From Parasphingopyxis sp. CP4 (GTDB lineage Bacteria > Pseudomonadota > Alphaproteobacteria > Sphingomonadales > Sphingomonadaceae): a stretch of 64,000 bases of DNA. The translations under genes and the position numbers were made by a program. Positions 8,569 to 16,447 of the stretch are shown here, piece by piece (positions within the stretch are counted from its first letter, which is position 1; every line of letters starts with the position of its first letter). The stretch covers positions 248,001-312,000 of the forward strand of contig NZ_CP051130.1 of NCBI RefSeq assembly GCF_013378055.1. Direction: 5' to 3'. The notes under the pieces were generated by a model that saw only the letters and a program-made list of their open reading frames with translations, searched no databases and was not told where the DNA came from.

Positions 8569-9480
8569 CTAGCTGCCGAAGGGGATGAAGGGTTGGGGGC
8601 GATGGTTGCCGTAGAGGGCTAACCGCCGGGTTCCGGGCACTGCATCCCCGCGCCGATGGAAGCCAAACACATTGGCAACGACCAGCGTATTGCCGGGAAC
8701 TGGATAGGATTGCGCTGGCGGAAGGCCCATCGCTTCCATCTCGCTTTCTTCGATACGGAAAGAGCCGGTCATCTCGCGGCGGTTTTTGGCGATCCGCGCT
8801 TCAACGGCCGATTGCGCTTTCTTTTCTTCCCAGTCGAGACGCTCGAGGGTCAGCTTGTGGCTCCCGGGAACGTAGACAAATGGCCCGTCATCTTCGGTAA
8901 CCGGATCGATAAAATACCAATATTTCATGCAATTGAAAAAGGTATCGCGGTGAAATTCTCGCTGCTGATCGGGAATTTCGGCTTCATCACCATTCACGGT
9001 CTGGTACAGCCAGTTGCGGCGTGGCGACATGGTCTTGCCGGTCACCAACCGGGCCAGCCGTTTGAAGCGCGGATTGCGCGGAAAGGCCTTGGCCAGCGGG
9101 CCGGGCTTGATGAAGCGGTTGAGTGTGCTGCCGTCGAACCGGTCGAAACCCCAGTCATGGCGATCGCTATCGCCAAAACCCCAGACCTCCGGCTTTTCGG
9201 GAATAGCTGTCGCTTGAGCGGCCGCTTCAGCCGCGCCATGGCATTCAGCCTCCATCGCTGCGAATTCGTCCGTCGGCAGGAAATTCTCAATCGCGACAAA
9301 GCCATGATCCAGCAGATGCTGCTCATCTGCATCGCGCACCCGCACCGTCTGCGCGCGGCGAAACCGCGATATCGCCTGCGCGGTTTTGAGGCGTTTGCGG
9401 TGCAATCCCATCCGGTTGAGCCCGGGATGGCCAACCCATGGATCGCTAAACACCTTCATCGATGTGAAAATCGAATACAT
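8569..9480 (-). CDS. Phytanoyl-CoA dioxygenase (PhyH) family protein
   Basis: A 303-residue Fe(II)/2-oxoglutarate-dependent oxygenase candidate. The metal triad is visible: His177-Arg-Asp179 (REFHRDTF) and distal His275 (FGFHRRG), with Arg285/286 placed to bind 2-oxoglutarate. FVYVPGSH (201-208) is a typical core strand. The ATG at 9480 is preferred because the only in-frame upstream codon, at 9516, is a TTG. The substrate is unknown; bacterial members hydroxylate lipids, amino acids or secondary metabolites. Its stop lies 10 bp from that of the convergent MFS gene. The intergenic region upstream carries one of the palindromic repeats. Confidence 0.85.
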   Translation of the reverse strand: MYSIFTSMKVFSDPWVGHPGLNRMGLHRKRLKTAQAISRFRRAQTVRVRDADEQHLLDHGFVAIENFLPTDEFAAMEAECHGAAEAAAQATAIPEKPEVWGFGDSDRHDWGFDRFDGSTLNRFIKPGPLAKAFPRNPRFKRLARLVTGKTMSPRRNWLYQTVNGDEAEIPDQQREFHRDTFFNCMKYWYFIDPVTEDDGPFVYVPGSHKLTLERLDWEEKKAQSAVEARIAKNRREMTGSFRIEESEMEAMGLPPAQSYPVPGNTLVVANVFGFHRRGDAVPGTRRLALYGNHRPQPFIPFGS

Positions 9481-9555
9481 GGCCGCGCTTTCACGCCAAA
9501 TTCGGGGAAAATGCAAGATCGAGATGGGAAAGGGGGAGGTTGACGCCTTTTGGGC

Positions 9556-9585
9556 AATGTCAGCTTCTGGCCGAAAGCGGACGTT
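9556..9585 (-). repeat. Palindromic intergenic repeat, copy 1
   Basis: A 30-bp imperfect palindrome between sulP and the PhyH-type gene. On the minus strand it begins AACGTCCGCTTTCGGCCAGA and ends GCTGACATT. Its first 21 bases are identical to the copy at 22323. The core pairs GTCCGCTT with a mutated complement. Confidence 0.75.
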
Positions 9586-9615
9586 ATATCAGCAGATCGC
9601 CGACCAATATCACGT

Positions 9616-11406
9616 CTAGATTAGCCCCCGTGCATACCATGGGTCTTTGGACTGAATCGAGGCCGCATCGCCATGCTCGCTCTCGCTGATCAACCGTTCA
9701 AAGGCATCATTTTGTGACAGGAAGATACGACCGGTCAGCTCGCTCAGGAGATTGGAATGCTCGAGCCTGTCCGTCACCGGCCCCTTCACTTCCGACAGGT
9801 GCAGCGCAAGGCCGGCATCTGCCAGTCGATGATTGATAGCCTCCAACGCCTCCAGCCCGGAGGCATCAATGGCGTTTACCGCCGAACACATCAAAATCAC
9901 GTGACGCACTTCGCTGTTTGCGGCGACTTGCTCAAGCACGAACTCTTCGAGCCAGCGCGCATTCAAGAAGCTCAGAGATTCATCGATCCGAACGGTCAAT
10001 ATATAGGGCGAGGTGATCACATCGTGCCGGTCTATGTTCCGGAAATGCTCGGTCGATGGGACCCGCCCGACAATTGCAGCATGCGGCCGTGACGACCGCC
10101 ACAGGTGGAGGATCAGGCTCAGCGCAACGCCCACGATCACGCCCGTTTCGATCCCGGCGAACAGCGTTAGGGCGATCGTGCCGATAATCGCCGCGAAATC
10201 GCTCTTTGAGTAGCGCCATAGCTCTGCAGGCTTGCGCAAATCGACCAGCCCGAGAACCGCGACGATGATAGTGGCCGACAAGGTCGCGATTGGAAGGTGG
10301 AACAGCAGCGGCGTCAGGAAAACAGTGGCAAGCGCAATGCCGATTGCCGTGTACGCGCCGGCAGCAGGTGTTTCCGCACCCGCATCGAAATTGACAACTG
10401 ATCGTGCGAACCCGCCGGTGACCGGATAGCCGCCTGACACAGCTGATGCGATGTTCGCGCTGCCAAGGCCGATCAGCTCCTGGTCTGGGTCAATCCGCTG
10501 CCTGCGTTTCGCGGCAAGGGTCTGGGCCACCGATACAGATTCCACAAAGCCGATGATGGAAATCAACAGCGCTCCAACGAATAGTTGCGACCACAGGTCT
10601 GGGTTGAGGGTTGGTATTGCAACGGGCGGCAGCCCCGACGGGATGACGCCCACCGTCGCCACACCCCGATCGCCGAGACCGAAAACCGCCACAGCTACGG
10701 TTGTGGCCAGGACCGCGAAAACAGGCCCGGCCTTTGCGATCAGATCTGCGGGGCGGTCCGCCAAACCGAACCGCATTAACAGGGGTTTCAAGCCCAGTTT
10801 CGCCCAGAACAGAAATGCCGTCGCTGATGCACCGATGGCTAGTGTTGGCCAATGAAGCGCGCCCAAGTTGGCGGCGAGGCTCGTCACAATCTCGAGCAGG
10901 TTATCTCCTCCACCCTCAATGCCCATGATGTGCTTCAGCTGGCTTGCGGCAATGATTATGCCGCTTGCGGTGATGAAGCCCGAGATCACAGGATGCGAGA
11001 GCAGATTGGCAAGAAAACCGAGCCGGAACAGTCCCATAACCAGCAAAATGCCGCCGGATAACACCGCAAGGGCTATAGCTGCGCCGAGATATTCCGCGGA
11101 TCCGGCTGCTGCGATATTCCCGGCGGCCGCAGCCGTCATCAGCGACACCACAGCGACCGGCCCGACAGCCAAAGTCCGGCTCGTTCCGAATAATGCATAG
11201 GCAAGAAGCGGCAAGATTGAGGCGTATAGACCGACTATCGGCGGAAGCCCGGCGAGCATGGCATAGGCTAATGACTGCGGGATGAGCATGATGGTGACGA
11301 TAGCCGCGGCCATCAGGTCGTTTGTCAGCACGGTGCTGTTATAATCGCGCGCCCAGCTCAGGATCGGAAGAAAGCGGCTTGCTGCCTGGAATCGTTTTTC
11401 AGCCAT
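9616..11406 (-). CDS. SulP-family sulfate/anion permease with STAS domain
   Basis: A 596-residue inner-membrane anion transporter. The N-terminal part has the SulP signature (YASILPLLAYALFGTSRTLA) and multiple hydrophobic helices up to about residue 430. A cytoplasmic STAS domain fills the last ~140 residues. The ATG at 11406 is chosen because AGGGAG precedes it; a longer frame upstream reads as non-coding. It is the last gene of the bigR operon, 22 bp downstream of the second YeeE/YedE half. SulP members move sulfate, bicarbonate or other anions. In this setting uptake or export of sulfate or sulfite produced by persulfide oxidation is likely; the usual bigR operon carries a TauE/SafE-type sulfite exporter instead. 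Confidence 0.92.
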   Translation of the reverse strand: MAEKRFQAASRFLPILSWARDYNSTVLTNDLMAAAIVTIMLIPQSLAYAMLAGLPPIVGLYASILPLLAYALFGTSRTLAVGPVAVVSLMTAAAAGNIAAAGSAEYLGAAIALAVLSGGILLVMGLFRLGFLANLLSHPVISGFITASGIIIAASQLKHIMGIEGGGDNLLEIVTSLAANLGALHWPTLAIGASATAFLFWAKLGLKPLLMRFGLADRPADLIAKAGPVFAVLATTVAVAVFGLGDRGVATVGVIPSGLPPVAIPTLNPDLWSQLFVGALLISIIGFVESVSVAQTLAAKRRQRIDPDQELIGLGSANIASAVSGGYPVTGGFARSVVNFDAGAETPAAGAYTAIGIALATVFLTPLLFHLPIATLSATIIVAVLGLVDLRKPAELWRYSKSDFAAIIGTIALTLFAGIETGVIVGVALSLILHLWRSSRPHAAIVGRVPSTEHFRNIDRHDVITSPYILTVRIDESLSFLNARWLEEFVLEQVAANSEVRHVILMCSAVNAIDASGLEALEAINHRLADAGLALHLSEVKGPVTDRLEHSNLLSELTGRIFLSQNDAFERLISESEHGDAASIQSKDPWYARGLI

Positions 11407-11428
11407 CGGCGTCTTGCGCTCCCTTCGA

Positions 11429-11854
11429 CTAGGCAGCGGAAATTGGTCGATCGACCAACCGGTACAGCACCATCCCAAGGATCATGCTTGCTATAAAGAG
11501 CCCTGCCGATGCCGGCGCGACGACCAATGCGCCTATCGCCGGTCCAGGACACAGGCCGGCCAAGCCCCAACCCATGCCAAACAGCGCGGCCCCACCTATC
11601 AGCTTGCCGTCAATAAGACGGGTGCCGGGCAGATGAAATTCGCCAGACGCCAGCGGTGCTGCCATCCGGGAGCGGACTATCCATGCACCGGCCATCATAA
11701 TGACAGCGCCGCCCATCACAAAGGCCAGAGTTGGATCCCAGGTGCCGAATATGTCGAGAAACCCGCGCACTCGCGCCGGATCCATCATGCCCGACAAGGC
11801 CAGTCCGATGCCAAAGAGCAATCCCGAAAAGAGCGCCGTGAGACGAATAGCCAT
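11429..11854 (-). CDS. YeeE/YedE-type transporter, second half (DUF6691-like)
   Basis: A 141-residue membrane protein with four hydrophobic segments and the conserved GLAGLCPGPAIGAL block (about residues 101-114), whose cysteine is the one used by YeeE/TsuA-type thiosulfate transporters. Full-length TsuA is about twice this size and internally duplicated, so this gene and its upstream neighbour probably form the two halves of one channel. Its ATG overlaps the stop of that neighbour by 1 bp. Role inferred from the BigR regulons I know: moving thiosulfate or a related sulfur species across the inner membrane during sulfide stress. Confidence 0.88.
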   Translation of the reverse strand: MAIRLTALFSGLLFGIGLALSGMMDPARVRGFLDIFGTWDPTLAFVMGGAVIMMAGAWIVRSRMAAPLASGEFHLPGTRLIDGKLIGGAALFGMGWGLAGLCPGPAIGALVVAPASAGLFIASMILGMVLYRLVDRPISAA

Positions 11855-12300
11855 TACCAGCCCCAGCCCAGCTGATTAGCGAGCGCTACCGTCACCATGC
11901 CCGATGCAATGAAAGTTGCGGTCGCGATCAACGAGCGGCGGGACAAGCGCGACATGCCGCAGACGCCATGGCCGCTGGTACAACCGCTTCCCAGACGCGT
12001 GCCAAAACCGACCAACAGACCGCCCAGTATCAGCACCAGCGGTGACGAGGGGAAGCGCGCCTCGATTGAGCCCGTGATCGCCTGAAAGGTCAGCGCACCG
12101 AGAATGATGCCAACAACAAATAGCCATGCAATCGATATCGGAGCGCCGCCGCGCGCCAGCATCATTGCTCTTGCTGCCATCCCGCTGACACCGGCAATCC
12201 GGCCAGCTGCCAGCAGCATCACGGCTGCGCCAAGCCCGATCATCACGCCGCCTAACAACCCTTCCAGGGGCATTGCGTGAGGAAAGCCTGGCAGCGTCAC
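11854..12300 (-). CDS. YeeE/YedE-type sulfur transporter, first half
   Basis: A 148-residue membrane protein with a GTG start that overlaps the stop of blh (GTGA). The hallmark [19 protein letters not shown] (about residues 110-128) contains the paired cysteines conserved in the YeeE/YedE family and thought to relay thiosulfate or sulfane sulfur. Hydrophobic segments flank it. It pairs with the next gene, which supplies the complementary half of the transporter. The tight overlaps on both sides show co-translation within the bigR operon. Confidence 0.9.
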   Translation of the reverse strand: MTLPGFPHAMPLEGLLGGVMIGLGAAVMLLAAGRIAGVSGMAARAMMLARGGAPISIAWLFVVGIILGALTFQAITGSIEARFPSSPLVLILGGLLVGFGTRLGSGCTSGHGVCGMSRLSRRSLIATATFIASGMVTVALANQLGWGW

Positions 12301-13163
12301 AGCGCGTTGACCGGTACTTTTATGTAGCGGACACCATTGTCTTCGGGAGGCGGGAATTCGCCGCCGCGCATATTGACCTGTACCGACGGAATAATGAGGC
12401 TGGGAACCGCCAAAGTGGCATCACGCGCATTTCGCATGGCCACGAAATCACTCTCGCTGACATCGGCATGCACATGGATGTTGGCACGCTTTTGCTCGCC
12501 AATCGTGGATTCCCAGCGATAGTCGCTCCGCCCATCCGGCAGATAGTCATGGTTCAGGAAAACCCGGGTCTCGTCCGGCAGTTCAAAAATCCTCTGGATC
12601 GATTGAAAGAGCAGGTGAGCATCGCCCCCCGGAAAGTCGCACCGTGCCGTACCATAATCAGGCATGAATAATGTATCTCCGACAAATGCGGCATCGCCGA
12701 TCAGGTGCGTCATGCACGCCGGAGTATGGCCGGGCGTATGCATCGCCCGCGCATCGATCGACCCGACAGAATAGGTTTCGCCATCGGAGAAAAGGTGATC
12801 GAACTGGCTGCCATCGGTGCGGAAATCAGCTTCGACATTGAAGAGCTTCCCGAAGATTTCCTGAACTTGGGTGATATGCTCACCGATAGCGGTTTTACCC
12901 CCCAGTTCGGATTTCAGGTAATGCGCGGCGGACAGATGGTCGGCATGGACATGGGTGTCGATGATCCACTCTACGTCGAGGCCGGTGGCGCGAACATGGG
13001 CCGCCAATTTGTTGGCCGAAACAGTTGCTGTGTGCCCAGACGCTGCATCATATTCGAGCAAGGAGTCGATGATCGCGCATTTGCCCGTTGCGGGATCGGC
13101 AACCACATAGCTGGCATTATTGGTAGCTTCGTCAAAAAAGGCGGTGATCTCAGCGTGTGTCAT
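12297..13163 (-). CDS. blh: Persulfide dioxygenase-like metallo-hydrolase (Blh)
   Basis: A 288-residue metallo-beta-lactamase-fold protein of the ETHE1/Blh group, which oxidises glutathione persulfide to sulfite. The metal-binding motif is HVHADH (DTHVHADHLSAA), with further histidines in MHTPGHTPACM and NHDYLPDG. Such proteins bind a single iron and need O2 and GSH. The start overlaps the stop of bigR (ATGA), which is the arrangement known from Xylella and Agrobacterium BigR operons. The sulfite it makes may be exported by the downstream transporters or drawn on by sulfite-using enzymes such as SqdB. It is cytoplasmic, with no signal peptide. Confidence 0.9.
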   Translation of the reverse strand: MTHAEITAFFDEATNNASYVVADPATGKCAIIDSLLEYDAASGHTATVSANKLAAHVRATGLDVEWIIDTHVHADHLSAAHYLKSELGGKTAIGEHITQVQEIFGKLFNVEADFRTDGSQFDHLFSDGETYSVGSIDARAMHTPGHTPACMTHLIGDAAFVGDTLFMPDYGTARCDFPGGDAHLLFQSIQRIFELPDETRVFLNHDYLPDGRSDYRWESTIGEQKRANIHVHADVSESDFVAMRNARDATLAVPSLIIPSVQVNMRGGEFPPPEDNGVRYIKVPVNAL

Positions 13164-13498
13164 AGTCCGGCTCCCGCCTCTGATGCCGCTGACTCACTTC
13201 CTTCGGGCTGGCAAAATGTTTCGTAGAGGAAGTGCATGATCTTCCTGACACCGTCATCCGCGATAGAATATTTTATGGCTTGTCCTTCGCGCCGGGTGGT
13301 TACCGCGCCTTCGCGCCGTAGAATTGAAAGTTGCTGTGACATAGCCGGCGCCTTCATGTCCAATGCCTCGCCGAGCTCGCCTGCCGACATTTCCCCCTCA
13401 ATCAGATGGCACAAAGCCATCAGTCTTTCGCGATGGGACAACATCTTCAGAACCCCGCTGACGCGCACGGCAGTCTGTTTCATATCCTGTATTTGCAT
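13160..13498 (-). CDS. bigR: ArsR-family sulfide/persulfide sensor, BigR type
   Basis: A 112-residue winged-helix repressor. The recognition helix region reads MKAPAMSQQLSILRREG. Cys30 and Cys96 are separated by 66 residues, exactly as Cys42 and Cys108 are in Xylella BigR, where persulfides form a disulfide or tetrasulfide link and release DNA. The start is uncertain: the first five codons (from 13498) lie inside the left arm of the operator, and a second ATG at 13483 would give 107 residues; neither has a clear ribosome-binding site, so a leaderless message is possible. It heads the five-gene operon and should repress it until sulfide appears. Confidence 0.93.
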   Translation of the reverse strand: MQIQDMKQTAVRVSGVLKMLSHRERLMALCHLIEGEMSAGELGEALDMKAPAMSQQLSILRREGAVTTRREGQAIKYSIADDGVRKIMHFLYETFCQPEGSESAASEAGAGL

Positions 13499-13525
13499 AT
13501 TTCATGAATAATGCAAATACAGGAT
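13484..13525. promoter_or_regulatory. Perfect 15-bp inverted repeat, probable BigR operator
   Basis: ATCCTGTATTTGCAT at 13484-13498 and its exact reverse complement at 13511-13525 flank a 12-bp A/T-rich spacer. It sits at the start of bigR, as expected for an autoregulated ArsR repressor. The length and A/T content fit the operators of BigR/SqrR regulators. Binding is inferred from position and symmetry. Confidence 0.8.
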
Positions 13526-13572
13526 AAGGTCAAGTGCCAAATGGTGTGCCCCAGCGGAAGATATGCCCATAG

Positions 13573-13602
13573 AAGGTCCGCAATTTGCGTAAAGCGGACG
13601 CG
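13573..13602 (+). repeat. Palindromic intergenic repeat, copy 2
   Basis: A 30-bp element starting AAGGTCCGC and containing GTCCGC and GCGGAC as exact inverted halves around AATTTGCGTAAA. It lies between bigR and the small secreted repeat protein and is the most diverged of the six copies, but keeps the spacing of the inverted halves. Confidence 0.6.
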
Positions 13603-13691
13603 CGCTGTGCTCGGCCAGCAAAGCTGTTCATGTCTGGTCGAGCCTTGGACGTGTAGACCGATGACCGGGTCGCGAGTTGGGGATGACGGAT

Positions 13692-14006
13692 ATGAGATAT
13701 CTGGTTTTGGCGGCAGCGCTTGTCACCGCGCCGGGCGCGGCGCTTGCGCAAATGTCTGAGCTTTCTGTTGAGATTGTCGAGCATTTTGAGGACCGGACAA
13801 TCAGGATCGTCGAGCATTTCGAAGATGAAAGCTGGCAGGTGGTGGGCGAATGTTCGTCCTCGCCGACCGAATCGATCAAGATCGTCGAGCATTTTGAGGA
13901 TCTGCAGGTCAGGATCGTTGACCATTTCCCCGACAGGACTGTGTGCATAGCCGATGCGGACGAGCTGGACGAAGATACGCGCCGCATGCTGCACCTGACA
14001 GACTGA
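13692..14006 (+). CDS. Small secreted protein with four IVEHFED-type repeats
   Basis: A 104-residue protein beginning MRYLVLAAAL with a signal peptide ending near ALAQ (residue 20), so the mature form is periplasmic or secreted. It contains four copies of a short motif: IVEHFED at 28-34, 39-45 and 64-70, and IVDHFPD at 75-81. They are arranged as two pairs with 11-residue spacing. Cys54 and Cys85 could form a disulfide. The ATG at 13692 is chosen so the signal peptide starts at the N-terminus. I do not recognise the family. The repeated hydrophobic-acidic-His pattern could make a beta-hairpin array or bind metal. It stands alone, divergent from bigR. Confidence 0.75.
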   Translation: MRYLVLAAALVTAPGAALAQMSELSVEIVEHFEDRTIRIVEHFEDESWQVVGECSSSPTESIKIVEHFEDLQVRIVDHFPDRTVCIADADELDEDTRRMLHLTD

Positions 14007-14017
14007 CAGGTCTGTTT
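13998..14017 (+). terminator. Weak hairpin after the repeat protein
   Basis: ACAGAC and GTCTGT form a 6-bp stem around a 6-base loop, followed by only a few T residues. The left arm overlaps the end of the secreted repeat protein gene. It may end that transcript, but the U-tract is poor. Confidence 0.3.
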
Positions 14018-14067
14018 CCCGTAAAAACCGGCTGGAATGCGGGATCGATATGGGGCAGGGGAAGGGA

Positions 14068-14817
14068 ATGAGCGACGCTGTGACTGCCCCATCGGGTATC
14101 GAGAGGATTGACGCATCGGACCTTGGTGGTCGGCGGATGCGCTATTTTGATTTTGTGATGGTGGCCTTTGTCGTCATCCTCCTGCTCTCCAATGTGATCG
14201 GTGCGGGGAAGGTCGCCAATGTCGATCTGCCGCTGATCGGTGCCTATGCGTTCGGCGCTGGTATCCTCTTCTTCCCGCTCTCCTATGTGATCGGCGATGT
14301 GCTGACCGAGGTTTATGGCTATGCCCGGGCGCGGCGCTGCATCTGGGCTGGCTTTGTCGCGATGCTGTTCATGGCGCTGATGGCAACGATCGTCGTTGCC
14401 ATGCCGCCCGATGAGAGCTGGACCGGCCAGGCGGCGTACGAGCAAGTATTCGGCCAGGTACCGCGCATCGTCTTTGCCTCGATCATCGCCTTCTGGGCGG
14501 GCGAGTTTGTGAACAGCTATGTGATGGCGCGGATGAAGGTCTGGACCCAGGGCAAGCATCTCTGGTCACGGACAATCGGTTCGACAGTGTTCGGCCAGGG
14601 TGTCGACAGCCTGATCTTCTACCCGCTCGCGTTCTGGGGCGTCTGGACCAACGAGCTGGTGATCACGGTAATGATCACCAACTGGCTCTTGAAGGTGGCC
14701 TGGGAAGCGCTGCTGACACCGGTTACCTATGTGGTGGTCGGCTGGCTCAAGCGACGCGAGGGTTTGGATGTGTATGACGCACACACCGGCTTCACCCCAT
14801 TCAAGACGAGTATCTGA
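14068..14817 (+). CDS. yhhQ: Queuosine precursor transporter (YhhQ family)
   Basis: A 249-residue inner-membrane protein of the YhhQ/QPTR (VUT) family, which imports the queuosine precursors preQ0 or preQ1 for tRNA modification. Family marks include ILLLSNVIGAGKV near the first helix, FPLSYVIGDVLTEVYGYARA in the second and third, and WSRTIGSTVFGQGVDSLIF later, with about six membrane helices. The ATG at 14068 is chosen because GGGGAAGGG lies just before it; an ATG at 14050 is also in frame. The stop overlaps the start of the next small membrane gene (TGATG). Confidence 0.93.
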   Translation: MSDAVTAPSGIERIDASDLGGRRMRYFDFVMVAFVVILLLSNVIGAGKVANVDLPLIGAYAFGAGILFFPLSYVIGDVLTEVYGYARARRCIWAGFVAMLFMALMATIVVAMPPDESWTGQAAYEQVFGQVPRIVFASIIAFWAGEFVNSYVMARMKVWTQGKHLWSRTIGSTVFGQGVDSLIFYPLAFWGVWTNELVITVMITNWLLKVAWEALLTPVTYVVVGWLKRREGLDVYDAHTGFTPFKTSI

Positions 14818-15131
14818 TGAGCATCTTCCAGGATTTCAAAATCCTGTTGCTTGATACATTCGGGCTCTCGAAAGATGCGCTCCATGTTTATGTCGGGCTG
14901 GTCATCTTTTTTGGGACGGCGCTGATATTCCGCCTGCCGCTGCGCGATTTTCGCCCCGTACTCGCCGTCTTGCTGGCGGCATGCGCGGGCGAGTTATGGG
15001 ATATCTATGACACCGAAGCGATCGGTGCGCAGCAAGTCTATGCGGGCAACTGGCACGATATCTGGAATACGATGTTCTGGCCGACGGCGATCATGCTGCT
15101 GGCCCGCTTTACGGGAATTGTGAAGCGCTAA
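14817..15131 (+). CDS. Small membrane protein after yhhQ
   Basis: A 104-residue protein with three hydrophobic segments (about residues 22-40, 44-60 and 84-98). Translation is coupled to yhhQ by a TGATG overlap. Between the second and third segments is an acidic/aromatic loop ([11 protein letters not shown], then [12 protein letters not shown]), which resembles the conserved loops of small VanZ-like or YjdF-like membrane proteins, but I cannot assign a family. Its stop overlaps the convergent purQ stop by 4 bp. Confidence 0.75.
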   Translation: MSIFQDFKILLLDTFGLSKDALHVYVGLVIFFGTALIFRLPLRDFRPVLAVLLAACAGELWDIYDTEAIGAQQVYAGNWHDIWNTMFWPTAIMLLARFTGIVKR

Positions 15132-15793
15132 CCCAGCGCCTCGACGAGGCCGTCAAACATCCGCTTGCCGTCGCTGCCGCCATGGGCAGCTTCGATCATG
15201 CGTTCGGGGTGCGGCATCATGCCGAGGACATTGCCGGCTTCATTGACGATGCCGGCGATATCACGCGCTGATCCGTTGACGGTTTCGCCATAGCGAAAGG
15301 CGACCCGGCCATCGCCTTCGAGCCGATCGAGCGTTGCATCATCGGCGAAATAATTGCCATCATGATGGGCGACCGGAATGGTGATCGCTTCGTCCGCCTG
15401 ATAGTGGCTCGTAAACGCTGTCTGGCTTGAGGAAACGGTGAGCGCGACATCGCGGCAGACAAAATCGATACCTGCATTACGGAGCAGAGCGCCGGGCAAA
15501 AGGCCTGCCTCGGTGAGCAGCTGGAAACCGTTGCACACGCCGAGTACGGCGACGCCGCGATCGGCGGCTGCCTTGACTTCGCGCATGATCGGCGAGTTTG
15601 CGCCAATCGCGCCTGAGCGCAGATAGTCGCCATAGGAAAAACCACCGGGCAAGGCGATCAGGCCAAGCCCGTCAGGCAATTCGGTTTCGCGGTGCCAGAC
15701 CATATGGGGCTTGGCGCCGGTCGCATCTTCGAGCGCGACCGCCATATCGCGATCGCAATTGGATCCGGGGAAGACGATGACCGCGCTTTGCAT
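15128..15793 (-). CDS. purQ: Phosphoribosylformylglycinamidine synthase, glutaminase subunit
   Basis: A 221-residue class I glutamine amidotransferase that supplies ammonia to PurL in the fourth step of purine synthesis. The nucleophile is Cys87 in GVCNGFQLL, and the His-Glu pair is in MMPHPERM near the C-terminus. The N-terminal FPGSNCDRD motif is typical of PurQ. Its ATG overlaps the last base of purS, so the pair is co-translated, as in other alphaproteobacteria with the PurS/PurQ/small PurL arrangement. PurL is not in the window. Confidence 0.97.
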   Translation of the reverse strand: MQSAVIVFPGSNCDRDMAVALEDATGAKPHMVWHRETELPDGLGLIALPGGFSYGDYLRSGAIGANSPIMREVKAAADRGVAVLGVCNGFQLLTEAGLLPGALLRNAGIDFVCRDVALTVSSSQTAFTSHYQADEAITIPVAHHDGNYFADDATLDRLEGDGRVAFRYGETVNGSARDIAGIVNEAGNVLGMMPHPERMIEAAHGGSDGKRMFDGLVEALG

Positions 15794-16029
15794 CAGGCCG
15801 CGTCCCGCTCAATCTCGAAATTCTCGATCACCATATTGGCGAGCAGCTTGCGACACATCGCCTCGATATCGGCATCGGATACAGTGTCATCGAGATCGAG
15901 CTCGATCAGCTTGCCTTGGCGGACATCATTGACGCCATCGAACCCGAGGGTTTCAAGCGCATGGTGAATGGCCTTGCCTTGAGGGTCGAGAACGCCGTTT
16001 TTCAGCGTCACATGGATACGGGTTTTCAC
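15793..16029 (-). CDS. purS: Phosphoribosylformylglycinamidine synthase subunit PurS
   Basis: A 78-residue subunit that bridges PurQ and PurL. The start is the GTG at 16029, with AGGAG seven to eight bases upstream; this gives the usual N-terminus (V/M)[18 protein letters not shown] longer in-frame extension upstream reads as intergenic sequence. It overlaps purQ by 1 bp. The purC gene lies upstream on the same strand, separated by a small gene on the opposite strand. Confidence 0.96.
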   Translation of the reverse strand: MKTRIHVTLKNGVLDPQGKAIHHALETLGFDGVNDVRQGKLIELDLDDTVSDADIEAMCRKLLANMVIENFEIERDAA

Positions 16030-16150
16030 GGGCCGATCTCCTGACGGGCGAGAGTCGCGCGCTCTATGCTGCGATCTGCGGGTGGTTGCAAGAGGCACGG
16101 AGCCCGGAAATGTTAACGGCGCCGCTCTTGCCGTATCGCACAGGTGTCCG

Positions 16151-16193
16151 CCAATCCCTGCCAAATCCCTGCCAAATCCCTGCCAAATTCCTG
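16151..16193 (+). repeat. Four tandem 11-bp units (CCAAATCCCTG)
   Basis: The unit CCAAATCCCTG appears four times in a row: the first copy lacks one A, the second and third are identical, and the fourth has one substitution. It lies about 120 bp upstream of purS and about 100 bp upstream of the 49-residue membrane gene on the other strand, so it falls in both leader regions. Confidence 0.85.
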
Positions 16194-16294
16194 ACAGCGC
16201 GTTAACCCAATTTCAAAACCTTTGCGGCTACCCATCAACCCGTCGAGCTTTAGCTGCGGCGTGTGTGCGTTTTTTGCCCTGGAGAAGAACCATT

Positions 16295-16444
16295 ATGGTT
16301 TTAGTGTCTTTGGCTATGTTTATCGGGTTGTTTGCTTTTGGCAGCGAGATGCTCGGCTATCGCGATCCCAACGGGATGGTGCAGCTGGCGCTCACCGCTA
16401 CCTTCATATTCGGTATCATTTGCGGCAATAAAATCGGCCGCTAA
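16295..16444 (+). CDS. 49-residue membrane protein between purC and purS
   Basis: A short open frame with a strong ribosome-binding site (GGAGAAG, 7 bases before the ATG). The product has one N-terminal hydrophobic helix (VLVSLAMFIGLFAFG) and a second near the C-terminus (LALTATFIFGIICGN), ending in KIGR. It is transcribed against the flanking pur genes and ends 3 bp before the purC stop. Function unknown. The clear ribosome-binding site and the two-helix layout support a real gene. Confidence 0.65.
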   Translation: MVLVSLAMFIGLFAFGSEMLGYRDPNGMVQLALTATFIFGIICGNKIGR

Positions 16445-16447
16445 GCC

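Noticed and set aside
13511-13759. Plus-strand frame starting inside the right arm of the bigR operator
   Set aside because: Its first five codons are just the mirrored operator arm, no ribosome-binding site is present, and the frame overlaps the start of the secreted repeat protein.
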